A DNA stretch of 34,426 nucleotides from UCB3 sp964415605. GTDB taxonomy: Bacteria > Chloroflexota > Anaerolineae > Epilineales > Epilineaceae. Position numbers and translations under genes: made by a program. The notes beneath the pieces are model-generated. The model was not told the origin of the DNA, searched no databases, and worked only from the letters and a program-made list of their open reading frames with translations. This document shows positions 8,529 to 15,620 of the stretch, piece after piece. The stretch lies in NCBI GenBank assembly GCA_964415605.1, contig CAYQBA010000023.1, positions 1 to 34,426 of the forward strand. Reading direction: 5' to 3'. Each line of letters opens with the position of its first letter. The stretch's first letter is position 1.

Positions 8529-9340
8529 CGCCGACGCCGGGGGCCGACACGCTCGACGGCTGGCTCGCGATCGGCGCCGCCGTGGCCCGCGAGGCCGGGG
8601 CGCTGGTGGCCGCGGGCTTTGCCACGCGGCCGGCGGAGGCCCACAAGGGTGATCCCCACAACCTCGTCACCGAGATCGACCACGCCTCGGAGGCCCTGAT
8701 CGTGGCCGCGCTCACCGCGCGGTTGCCCGGACATGGCATCCGCGCGGAGGAGGGCCGCGGTCGTGCCGGCGACACCGATGTGGTCTGGGTGGTGGACCCG
8801 CTCGACGGCACCAACAACTTCGCCCACGGCTTGCCGATCTTTTGCGTGAGCCTGGCCGCGATGCGGGGCGACGACGTGCTGGTGGGCGTGACCTACGACC
8901 CGCTGCGCGACGAGCTGTTCACGGCCCGGCGGGGCGGCGGCGCGTGGCTCAACGGGCGACCGATCCGCGTGTCAGGCCGCGCGACCCTCGCCGAGTCGAT
9001 CGTGGTCACCGGCTTCCCCTACGACAAGCGCACCAACCCCGACAACAACCTCGCCCAGTTCGTGGCGGTGACCCCCCATGTCCGGGGCATCCGCCGGCTG
9101 GGCAGCGCCGCTCTCGATCTTGCGTACGTCGCGGCGGGCCGGATGGAGGCCTACTGGGAGCGCGGGACGCATGCGTGGGACGTGGCCACGGGCATCTTGT
9201 TGGTGACCGAGGCCGGTGGGACGGTGACCGACTACGCGGGGGGGCCGGTGCATGTCGACGGGGGGCAGTTCGTGGCGTCCAACGGAAAGATCCACGACGC
9301 GCTCATGCGCTGCCTGCGTGCCGCGGCGGCCCCGGCGTGA
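8525..9340 (+). CDS. inositol monophosphatase family phosphatase
   Basis: Mg2+/Li+-type sugar or inositol monophosphatase (IMPase/SuhB/HisN superfamily), cytoplasmic. The 271 residues contain KGDPHNLVTEID (41-52), AEEG (74-77), the hallmark VDPLDGTNNFAHG (90-102, metal ligands D91 and D94), GVTYDPLRDELF and the C-terminal HAWDVATG (217-223, D219). The start ATG overlaps the previous stop (ATGA, 8525-8528), a sign of translational coupling. Candidates within the family are inositol-1-phosphate, histidinol phosphate or a sugar phosphate. Its place in a glycan operon makes supply or recycling of a sugar phosphate or inositol plausible. Family call is secure. Confidence 0.95.
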   Translation: MTPTPGADTLDGWLAIGAAVAREAGALVAAGFATRPAEAHKGDPHNLVTEIDHASEALIVAALTARLPGHGIRAEEGRGRAGDTDVVWVVDPLDGTNNFAHGLPIFCVSLAAMRGDDVLVGVTYDPLRDELFTARRGGGAWLNGRPIRVSGRATLAESIVVTGFPYDKRTNPDNNLAQFVAVTPHVRGIRRLGSAALDLAYVAAGRMEAYWERGTHAWDVATGILLVTEAGGTVTDYAGGPVHVDGGQFVASNGKIHDALMRCLRAAAAPA

Positions 9341-10146
9341 CACCCGCATCGTCCGCGGCGGCCGGCGCCGCTGCGGACGCCCTGCCGGCCGGGTGGCGGG
9401 CGTTTTGGGTCGCCGCCGTCGGCCCGCGCCGGCCCGTGGCTGACCAGCCCGGCACCGCCGCCGACGCGTTGATCGTCGCCGCCAGGGCCGGCGTCGTCGC
9501 GGGCTTGCCCGGCCTCGTCGTCGCGGAGATTCCGCTGGGCCGAACGCCGGGCGCCCCGCGGGCGGCGCTGGCGCTGGCGGATCCCGGCCCGGGGCCCGAA
9601 GTCCTGGCCGCCATCGACGCCATCCGATCCGCCAGCGAGATCGAGCGGCCGCTGGCGCCGATCGCCCCGGCCACCGGCAGGCTGCTTTACGTGGTGGCCC
9701 GCGCGACGCGGGCGCGGCGGGTGCTCGACCTCGGCACGTCGGCCGGGGCGGCGGCGCTGTGGCTGGGCAGCGCGGTCGCCGGGACCGGTGGGCACGTCAC
9801 CGCCATCGAGCGCGACGCGCAGCGGGTCGGGATGGCGCGCAAGCATCTCCGGCGCGCCGGGCTCGCGGCACGGGTGTCCGTCGAGATCGGCGAGGTGGCC
9901 CGCCTGGCGCCCAAGCTGGCAGGGCCCTACGACCTGGTGTTCATGGACGAAGATCCCGCCGACCGCGCCGATGACCTCGTCGCGATCCTGCCGCGGTGCG
10001 CGGCCGGCGCCGTGGTAATCTCGCACGGCGCCGGCACCGACCCGGGCAAGCTGGCGGGGTTCAACGCGCTCCTGCGAACCCTGCCGCGGGTGACGGCCAC
10101 GCTGACCGTCGCCGTCGGCGACGGCCTCTTGCTGGCCGTGGTCTGA
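9337..10146 (+). CDS. class I SAM O-methyltransferase-like protein
   Basis: A 269-residue protein whose C-terminal 150 residues match the catechol/caffeoyl-CoA O-methyltransferase fold: VLDLGTSAGAAALWL (129-143) as the SAM motif I, TAIERD (155-160) as the acidic ribose-binding strand, and YDLVFMDEDPA (198-208). The first 100 residues are Ala/Pro-rich. The GTG start at 9337 overlaps the IMPase stop (GTGA), so it belongs to the same operon. The segment that normally carries the second metal-binding Asp-Asn (DNVL type) reads VVISHGAGTDPGK here, so the usual divalent-metal site looks altered. Substrate unknown; a methyl transfer to a small hydroxyl compound or surface-sugar precursor is a guess. 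Confidence 0.85.
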   Translation: MTPASSAAAGAAADALPAGWRAFWVAAVGPRRPVADQPGTAADALIVAARAGVVAGLPGLVVAEIPLGRTPGAPRAALALADPGPGPEVLAAIDAIRSASEIERPLAPIAPATGRLLYVVARATRARRVLDLGTSAGAAALWLGSAVAGTGGHVTAIERDAQRVGMARKHLRRAGLAARVSVEIGEVARLAPKLAGPYDLVFMDEDPADRADDLVAILPRCAAGAVVISHGAGTDPGKLAGFNALLRTLPRVTATLTVAVGDGLLLAVV

Positions 10147-10151
10147 GCGGG

Positions 10152-10490
10152 TTAGCCCTCGCTGGTCGGGGCGCTCGTGGCCGCGGCGTCGTCGCCGGCG
10201 GGGGCGGCATCCTCGGCGGGCGCCGGATAGCCTTCCGGAGCGACCGCCTCGGTCGGTGGCGGCGGATAGTCGCCCTCGGCGGTCGGGATCGGGGTCGTGT
10301 AGTCGCCGTAGATCGGGTTGACCGCGTCGCCGGTGGCCGCCGGCTCGACCGGAGCGCCGCCGGTGTCTCCGCCGTCCCCGCCGAGGGTGGGCGAGGCGGG
10401 CGTCGGGCGCGAGCATCCCGCGGCGGCGACGGCGCCAGCGCCAAGCGACAATACCAGGGCGAGGCGGGCGACGGTACGCTGGGTGTTCAT
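10152..10490 (-). CDS. small Pro/Ala-rich lipoprotein
   Basis: A 112-residue lipoprotein. The signal peptide ends in the lipobox AAAGC (Cys 26). The remainder is low-complexity, with Pro, Ala, Gly, Asp and Tyr, including a PPPPTEAVAPEGYPAP stretch; no folded domain is visible. ATG 10490 has an excellent Shine-Dalgarno (AAGGAGGAG, 4 bases upstream). It converges with the methyltransferase (5 bases between the stops) and diverges from aroKB. Exposed on the cell surface after lipidation; function unknown. Confidence 0.75.
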   Translation of the reverse strand: MNTQRTVARLALVLSLGAGAVAAAGCSRPTPASPTLGGDGGDTGGAPVEPAATGDAVNPIYGDYTTPIPTAEGDYPPPPTEAVAPEGYPAPAEDAAPAGDDAAATSAPTSEG

Positions 10491-10528
10491 CTGGCTCCTC
10501 CTTGAATCCTCTCAAGATGCAAAGCGCG

Positions 10529-10536
10529 AGTATAGT
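10529..10536. promoter_or_regulatory. overlapping divergent -10 boxes (AGTATAGT)
   Basis: TATAGT on the plus strand (10531-10536) and TATACT on the minus strand (10534-10529) share four bases. The plus box lies 14 bases before the aroKB start. The minus box gives a leader of about 32 bases with a strong Shine-Dalgarno before the lipoprotein. Neither direction has a strong -35. The layout fits a bidirectional promoter built on a symmetrical -10. Confidence 0.5.
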
Positions 10537-10550
10537 GGGATGGAAGAGGC

Positions 10551-12200
10551 ATGGGCAAGTCATACGACGCCATCGTGCTGGCCGGGATGCCCGGCGCCGG
10601 CAAGACCACCGTCGGGCGCGCGCTGGCCGCCCGCCTGGGTTGGGCGTTCGTCGACCTCGACGTCGCCATCGAGGCCGGCGCGGGGCGATCCGTCGCCGCC
10701 ATCTTTGGAGCGGAGGGCGAGGCGGGCTTTCGGACCCGGGAGCGGACAGCGGTCGCCGGCCTCGCGGCCTCCCTTCCCCGCCCGGCCGTGGTGGCGCTCG
10801 GCGGCTGGACGGTCGGTGACCCCGACAACCTGACCCGCCTCGCGTCGCTGGGTCCGATCGTGTGCCTCACCGCCGATCCGGCCACCCTCGCGGCGCGGAT
10901 GACGCCGGCCGAGGCTGCCACGCGGCCGCGCCTGCCGTCGTCGGCCGAGGCGGACCTCGCCGATCTGCTGGCCGAGCGCCAACCGGTCTACGACAGCCTG
11001 CCGTTTCAGGTCGACACCGTCGGCCGCGCCGCGAGCGACGTGGCGGACGCCACGCTGCGGCTCGTCGATGCCGTGGGCACGCTCGACGCCCGGGCCATCG
11101 CGGTCCGCATGACCGGCCTCGATTGCGCCGCCCGCGCGGTGCCGGGGCACGGGGTCGTCGTCGCCCCGGGGTTGCTGGCGGGGTTGGGGGCCTGGCTCGA
11201 TGCCCGCGGCGCGCCCGGGTTGCTGGCCGTGGTCGCCGACGCGCGTGTCGCCGCCCTCCACGGGACGGCCCTGATGGGCGCGCTGCGGACCGCCGGGATC
11301 GCCGGTGATCCGCTCGTCCTGCCGCCTGGGGAAGGCACCAAGACGCTGGCCACCATCAGCGCCCTCTACGACCGATTCGTCGAACTGGGCCTCGATCGCC
11401 GGGGCCTCGTCCTCGCCATGGGCGGCGGCGTCGTGACGGATGCCGTGGGCTTCGCCGCGGCCACGTATCTGCGCGGCGTGCCGTGGGTGGCGGTCCCGAC
11501 GTCGCTGCTGGCCATGGCGGATGCCGCCATCGGCGGCAAGACCGGCATCAACCTGCCGGCCGGCAAGAACCTCGCGGGCGCCTTCCATCCGCCGGCATGC
11601 GTGGCCGTGGACCCCACGGTGCTGGCCACGCTTTCGTGGGCGGAGCTGCGCGCCGGCCTGGCCGAGGTGGTCAAGGCAGGGCTCGTCGCCGACCGTGCGT
11701 TGTTCGAGCGCATCGAGCGCGACCCGTTGCCGGCGCCATCGGACGCCGCGGCGTGGGCCGAGCTCGTCGCGCGCGCGATCCGGGTCAAGGCCGCGATCGT
11801 CGGCGCCGACACGCGCGAGGTCGCGGGCCGGATCGTCCTCAACCTGGGGCACACGTTCGCGCATGCCCTCGAACGCGCCACCGACTATCGTCTGTCCCAC
11901 GGCGAGGCGGTGTCGGTGGGGCTCGTGGCGGCATCCCGGCTGGCGGATCGCCTGGGACTGACCGGCCGGCAACCCCTTGCCTCGCGGGTGGAAGCCGCCC
12001 TCGCCCGCCACGGGCTGCCGGTGCGGTGGTTCGGGCCCAGCCCGGCGACCGTGGTCGAGGCCATGTCGACCGACAAGAAGCGGTTGGGCACCCGGCTGCG
12101 GCTCGTGCTGCCGCGCGGCATCGGGGATGTGGTGGTGCGCGACGACATCCCCATGACCGACGTTGCCGCGATCGTCGCCGGCCTGCGCGACGATCGGTGA
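10551..12200 (+). CDS. aroKB: fused shikimate kinase - 3-dehydroquinate synthase
   Basis: Bifunctional enzyme of the shikimate pathway (aromatic amino acids), cytoplasmic, 549 residues. Residues 1-175 are shikimate kinase: P-loop GMPGAGKTT (12-20), VDLD (34-37), FRTRE with the substrate-binding Arg (60-64), the GGG loop written here as LGGW (83-86), lid RPRL (125-128) and ERQPVY. Residues 185-549 are 3-dehydroquinate synthase: PPGEGTKT (258-265), GGGVVTDAVGFAAATYLRG (291-309), GGKTGINLPAGKN (328-340), and zinc ligands E372 (AEVVKAG), H434 (NLGHTF) and H450 (SHGEAV). The fusion couples two non-consecutive steps. Start ATG 10551 has GGAAGAGG just upstream. The third Gly of the kinase GGG motif is Trp, so kinase efficiency may be altered. 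Confidence 0.94.
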   Translation: MGKSYDAIVLAGMPGAGKTTVGRALAARLGWAFVDLDVAIEAGAGRSVAAIFGAEGEAGFRTRERTAVAGLAASLPRPAVVALGGWTVGDPDNLTRLASLGPIVCLTADPATLAARMTPAEAATRPRLPSSAEADLADLLAERQPVYDSLPFQVDTVGRAASDVADATLRLVDAVGTLDARAIAVRMTGLDCAARAVPGHGVVVAPGLLAGLGAWLDARGAPGLLAVVADARVAALHGTALMGALRTAGIAGDPLVLPPGEGTKTLATISALYDRFVELGLDRRGLVLAMGGGVVTDAVGFAAATYLRGVPWVAVPTSLLAMADAAIGGKTGINLPAGKNLAGAFHPPACVAVDPTVLATLSWAELRAGLAEVVKAGLVADRALFERIERDPLPAPSDAAAWAELVARAIRVKAAIVGADTREVAGRIVLNLGHTFAHALERATDYRLSHGEAVSVGLVAASRLADRLGLTGRQPLASRVEAALARHGLPVRWFGPSPATVVEAMSTDKKRLGTRLRLVLPRGIGDVVVRDDIPMTDVAAIVAGLRDDR

Positions 12201-12211
12201 GCCCAATGAAC

Positions 12212-12249
12212 GGGGGCGAGCGTCCCGCCGCGGCGGGGCGCTCGCCCCC
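12212..12249 (+). terminator. strong GC hairpin after aroKB, no T-tract
   Basis: An 11-base stem (GGGGGCGAGCG with CGCTCGCCCCC) encloses a second self-complementary core (CCCGCC/GGCGGG), giving an almost perfect hairpin of 38 bases starting 12 bases after the aroKB stop. No T-run follows, so it is either a U-less terminator or an mRNA 3'-end stabiliser. Confidence 0.55.
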
Positions 12250-12272
12250 CGCGCGGTTGCGTGCTATAGTGA

Positions 12273-12301
12273 TTGACAATCTTTGGAGCGTTGCGTATCC
12301 T
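12273..12301 (+). promoter_or_regulatory. promoter TTGACA-N17-TATCCT
   Basis: A perfect -35 (12273-12278), a 17-base spacer and TATCCT (12296-12301) upstream of the exported protein at 12400. The expected leader is about 90 bases and holds two copies of TTCTTGGAG (12326 and 12358) and a TGCCCgcaaGGGCA mini-hairpin. Housekeeping sigma factor type. Confidence 0.65.
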
Positions 12302-12399
12302 CGCCTGCAACGCGTACGTCTTCAATTCTTGGAGGTCGTGCCCGCAAGGGCAACGGGTTCTTGGAGAGCGGGGGCATCGCCACGACAGGAGATCGAACC

Positions 12400-13038
12400 A
12401 TGTTGGCTCGAGCGTCGAACACGAGCATGTTGAATCGCGGGTTGGGCATCGTCGCGCTGGCCATGGCGGTCGGGCTCTTGGCTGGTTACAGGCCGGTGGC
12501 GAACGCCTCCGCGGCCGTCAGGATCGCCGAGAACAGCGCGGTGGCGAAGGGCCGCCCCAACCTCCCGGACCAGCCCCCTACCGTCCCGACCCCCGGCCCG
12601 GATGCCAACACGTGGCGCATCCGGCTGGGCGGATTCCCCGATACGGTCGGGGTGGGCGGCTACCAGTGCCAGGGATGTGACGGCGTCTTCTCCGACGCCG
12701 ACCGGATCGGCGCCACCGACCGTCCGCTGCAGCCGTTGTTCGTCGTGGTGACCGAGCCCGGAAACCCGCAAAACACCTATTGGGTCGGCTTGATCGACCG
12801 GGCGAGCAGCGGCGCGCTTTCGGTTCAGCGCGAGGTCCTGCTCCGCGTGCCCCCGCCTTATCAGGTGAACCTCATCACCGTCAACCCGGTCGGGTACACC
12901 GTCTGCCCGAACTCCCGCCCCGTCTTCATCGTCAGTCAGGACGACTTCGACGCCGCGGGCGGCGGGCGCCCGGGCGCCGGGCGCAACCTGCAGCACAACT
13001 GGTTCTTCTGGCGCTGTCGCAGCGTCAACCCGGAATGA
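12400..13038 (+). CDS. small exported protein of unknown function
   Basis: A 212-residue protein. ATG 12400 has AGGAG 9 bases upstream and opens an N-terminal signal or anchor (residues 12-30, LNRGLGIVALAMAVGLLAG). A Pro-rich stretch (PDQPPTVPTPGP, 56-67) precedes a folded part of about 140 residues with four cysteines: a CQGC pair (C90, C93), C169 and C206, which could form disulfides outside the cell. The folded part is beta-rich (LFVVVTEPG, YWVGLIDRAS, YQVNLITVNPVGY). I do not recognise the family. It has its own promoter and a classical terminator, so it is a single-gene unit and probably well expressed. Confidence 0.72.
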   Translation: MLARASNTSMLNRGLGIVALAMAVGLLAGYRPVANASAAVRIAENSAVAKGRPNLPDQPPTVPTPGPDANTWRIRLGGFPDTVGVGGYQCQGCDGVFSDADRIGATDRPLQPLFVVVTEPGNPQNTYWVGLIDRASSGALSVQREVLLRVPPPYQVNLITVNPVGYTVCPNSRPVFIVSQDDFDAAGGGRPGAGRNLQHNWFFWRCRSVNPE

Positions 13039-13082
13039 CCCATGGCGCCCGACGTGCCATCGTTCGGGCAAGCGTCGAGATC

Positions 13083-13116
13083 AGCGGGGGCCGTGGCGGC
13101 TCCCGCTGTCTTTTTT
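13083..13116 (+). terminator. rho-independent terminator
   Basis: Stem AGCGGGGGCC / GGCTCCCGCT with a five-base loop (one G-T pair), then GTC and six Ts (13111-13116). It ends the transcript of the exported protein 45 bases after its stop. This is the only hairpin in the window with a clear T-tract. Confidence 0.85.
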
Positions 13117-13151
13117 GAGGCGACCGTGGCGGTCGTTGCCGAGGCCCTGGC

Positions 13152-13919
13152 TCAGAGCGGGCTCAACCGATAGCCGACGCCCCGCACGTTCTCGATGCAG
13201 CCCATGTCGCCGACGTGATAGCCGAGCTTGCGGCGAAGCGTTCGGATCAGGGGGCGCAGCAGCGTGCCGGCTTCCACGTAGTCCGTCTCCAGCCCATGCG
13301 TGACGCGAATCAGGTCTTGGGCGGGGACCACCTTGCCCACCCGGCGGCCGAGCTGCTCAAGTAGCGCAAACTCCTTGGCCGAGAGTCGAACCGCCTCGTC
13401 GTCCAACCACACGCGATGCTCGCCGGGCTCGATCCGCAGCCGCCCCAGCTTGAGGTAGCCGTCATCCCCAACCGCGTCGCCACCAGCGTGGGCGCGGGTC
13501 ACGGCCGCGATCTCGCGCGCGCGCCGCAGCCGGCCGTGGATGGCCGCCAGGAGGTCCTCGGGCTGGATCGGCTTGGTGAGGTAGTCGTCGACGCCGAGCT
13601 CCTTCCCGTAACGGATGTCGCTGTCCATCGTGCGCACCGTGAGGAACAGGAAGGGGATCGGCACCCAGGCCGGGTTCTCCCGCACCCGCTCGTACAGCTG
13701 ATAGCCGTTCATCTGTGGCATCGCGATGTCCGCCAGGATGAGGTCGATGGCCTCGCGTTGCAGGAGGGTCAGCGCATCGGCGCCATTGGACGCGGTGACG
13801 GCGTGGTAGCCGGCGGTCTCGAGCGTCAACCGAAGGCTTTCGAGAAGATCGGGCTGGTCATCCACCACGAGGATGGTGGGCGCTTGCAGGGTCGGCGGCG
13901 TGGGCGTCGCGTGTGTCAT
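13152..13919 (-). CDS. OmpR-type response regulator
   Basis: A 255-residue DNA-binding response regulator. The receiver domain (residues 15-130) shows VVDD (18-21), phospho-acceptor D64 in LILADIAMP, T94 in LFLTVR, and K117 in LTKP. The winged-helix output domain (155-255) has the OmpR/PhoB pattern LSAKEFALLEQLGRRVG and ends in RTLRRKLGY...ENVRGVGYRL. ATG 13919 overlaps the stop of the kinase gene (ATGA), so the two are translated together and the kinase is the likely partner. Target genes are not visible; the divergent subtilase (15621) is the nearest candidate. Confidence 0.95.
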   Translation of the reverse strand: MTHATPTPPTLQAPTILVVDDQPDLLESLRLTLETAGYHAVTASNGADALTLLQREAIDLILADIAMPQMNGYQLYERVRENPAWVPIPFLFLTVRTMDSDIRYGKELGVDDYLTKPIQPEDLLAAIHGRLRRAREIAAVTRAHAGGDAVGDDGYLKLGRLRIEPGEHRVWLDDEAVRLSAKEFALLEQLGRRVGKVVPAQDLIRVTHGLETDYVEAGTLLRPLIRTLRRKLGYHVGDMGCIENVRGVGYRLSPL

Positions 13920-15439
13920 GCGGCAGGATCCCCCGAGATCATGGGCAGGTAGAAGGCGATGGTGGTGCCGTGACCGAGGTCCGAAGCCACGGCGATGTGA
14001 CCGGCGTGCCAGGTGATCAGCTCGCGAGCGATGGCAAGCCCCAAACCGGTGCCGGATACGTTCCCCTTGGTCTTGACGCGGTAGAACCGATCGAAGATGC
14101 GGGGCAAGTCTTTCTCCGACAGGCCGACGCCGGTGTCGCGAATGCGCACACCGGCCCAGGCGCCGTCGGGCAGCTCGGCCGCGCCCGGCCAGGCAGCATG
14201 GTCCATTTCGGAGTCGCGGGGACCCCAGTCCAGGCGGAGCGTTCCGCCCTGGCGGTTGTACTTGATGGCGTTGTTGATCAGGTTGCGGAGCACGCGGCGC
14301 AATTGATCCTCGTCGCCCTCGATCGCGAGTCGGTCGGGACCGTGCAGCTCGACTTGAAGCCGCATCCGGTCCGACAGCGCACGCTGCCGTTCGACTTCCT
14401 CGCGGATCAGGTCCACCAGGTTCAGCCGGATGGGCTCCGAGAAGATGTGCCCGCTGTCGATGCGGGCGATCTCGAGCACATCTCCGATAAGGTCGTCCAG
14501 CACCTGGGCATGCTTCCGGATGTCCCGAATCATGTGGCGCCGCTTGCCGTCGTCGAGACGGTCGTACAACGTGTCGAGGTTGCCGCTGAGCAACGTGATG
14601 ATCGAGAGCGGCGTCCGGAGCTCGTGCGAGATGTTGGAGATGAAACGTTCCTTCATCCACTCAGCTTGCTTCAGCGGCGTGATGTCGCGCAGGACGCCGA
14701 CGAAGCCCACGGCGCCTGCCGGCTCGTCGAGGCTGCGCAGCGGCGCGAGCGTAAGCGCGGCGTTGAAGCACGTGCCGTCCCGCCGCGGGGTCATCAACTC
14801 GCCGTGCCAAGGCGCGAACGAACCGCGCCGGTCGCCTTGATCGAAGAAGGCCTGCAATCGGCGGTCAGCCCCATGCAAGGCCAGAAAGTTCTGGCCGATC
14901 ATCTCATCCCGCGCGTAGCCGGTCTGCTGGAGGGCGGATGGGTTGACGTACTCGATGTTGCCGTCGACGTCGGTCACCACCACCGCCTCGCCGAGCGCCT
15001 CGAGGATGGCGCGCGTGCGGTCCCGCTCGGCCTTCAGGCGCGCCAAGAGCAGCCGCCGGTTGCGGGCGAGCCGCGTGATGACCCGTACGCGTGCCAGGAG
15101 CTCCACCCGGTCGAAGGGCTTGGTCAGGAAGTCGTCCGCCCCGACTTCAATCCCCTGGAGGCGCGATGCACGGTCGTTGAGCGCGGTGATCATGATGACC
15201 GGCGTCTCGGCAAGGTCGTCGTCGGCCCGGATGAGGCGGCACACCTCGTAGCCGTCGATGTCCGGCAACATGACGTCCAGCAGCACGACATCCGGCGCAT
15301 GGTTGGATGCCATGGCGAGCGCGTCGGCGCCACTGGTGGCCGTGATCAAGCGGTAGCCCTCCGGCTCAAGCAATGCCGTGAGCAGATGACGACCCACTCG
15401 ATCATCATCGACGACAAGGATGGTGCTGGCATCGTTCAT
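13916..15439 (-). CDS. hybrid sensor kinase: receiver-PAS-HisKA-HATPase
   Basis: A 507-residue soluble histidine kinase with no membrane segment, so it senses an internal signal or is driven by its receiver. Domain order: receiver 1-125 (DDD 11-13, phospho-acceptor D55, K107), PAS 140-260 (VVVTDVDGNIEYVNPSAL and a PAC-like RDITPLKQAE end), dimerisation/phospho-acceptor 262-330 (H272 in SNISHELRTPLS), and ATPase 370-500 (NLINNAIKYN, DTGVGL 435-440, GTGLGLAIARE 463-473). I chose ATG 15439 rather than the ATG 36 bases upstream, because a TATAAT box lies between them and the residues after MNDAS match receiver domains. It overlaps the regulator gene. The N-terminal receiver suggests input from another kinase. 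Confidence 0.94.
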   Translation of the reverse strand: MNDASTILVVDDDRVGRHLLTALLEPEGYRLITATSGADALAMASNHAPDVVLLDVMLPDIDGYEVCRLIRADDDLAETPVIMITALNDRASRLQGIEVGADDFLTKPFDRVELLARVRVITRLARNRRLLLARLKAERDRTRAILEALGEAVVVTDVDGNIEYVNPSALQQTGYARDEMIGQNFLALHGADRRLQAFFDQGDRRGSFAPWHGELMTPRRDGTCFNAALTLAPLRSLDEPAGAVGFVGVLRDITPLKQAEWMKERFISNISHELRTPLSIITLLSGNLDTLYDRLDDGKRRHMIRDIRKHAQVLDDLIGDVLEIARIDSGHIFSEPIRLNLVDLIREEVERQRALSDRMRLQVELHGPDRLAIEGDEDQLRRVLRNLINNAIKYNRQGGTLRLDWGPRDSEMDHAAWPGAAELPDGAWAGVRIRDTGVGLSEKDLPRIFDRFYRVKTKGNVSGTGLGLAIARELITWHAGHIAVASDLGHGTTIAFYLPMISGDPAA

Positions 15440-15455
15440 AGGTGGCCCTTCGGCC

Positions 15456-15461
15456 ATTATA
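15456..15461 (-). promoter_or_regulatory. -10 box (TATAAT) of the two-component operon
   Basis: Consensus TATAAT on the minus strand, 16 bases before the kinase ATG, predicting a leader of about 10 bases. A TTGACA lies upstream but with a spacer of only 13 bases, too short for a usual promoter; TGCGTT at 17 bases is a weaker alternative. Confidence 0.55.
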
Positions 15462-15565
15462 GTCGGATCACGCATGTCAACGCAGTTCGCGGGTCAACAA
15501 CGGGTCACGATCGGCACACGACGCCGCTTGCCCCGCGGGCCGGCACGCCGCCGCCTGGCCCCGAT

Positions 15566-15573
15566 GCTATCAT
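15566..15573 (+). promoter_or_regulatory. GCTATCAT, possible -10 for the subtilase
   Basis: The same octamer is found before two other exported-protein genes. Here it would give a leader of about 40 bases that includes the Shine-Dalgarno AGGAG (15609-15613). There is no clear -35. Confidence 0.3.
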
Positions 15574-15620
15574 CACTCGACTTAATCCCGCAACAGAGAG
15601 CGCAGCTCAGGAGACGATGG

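Noticed and set aside
15462..15480. TTGACA upstream of the kinase TATAAT as a full sigma-70 promoter
   Set aside because: The spacer is only 13 bases, outside the working range of about 15-19; kept only the -10.
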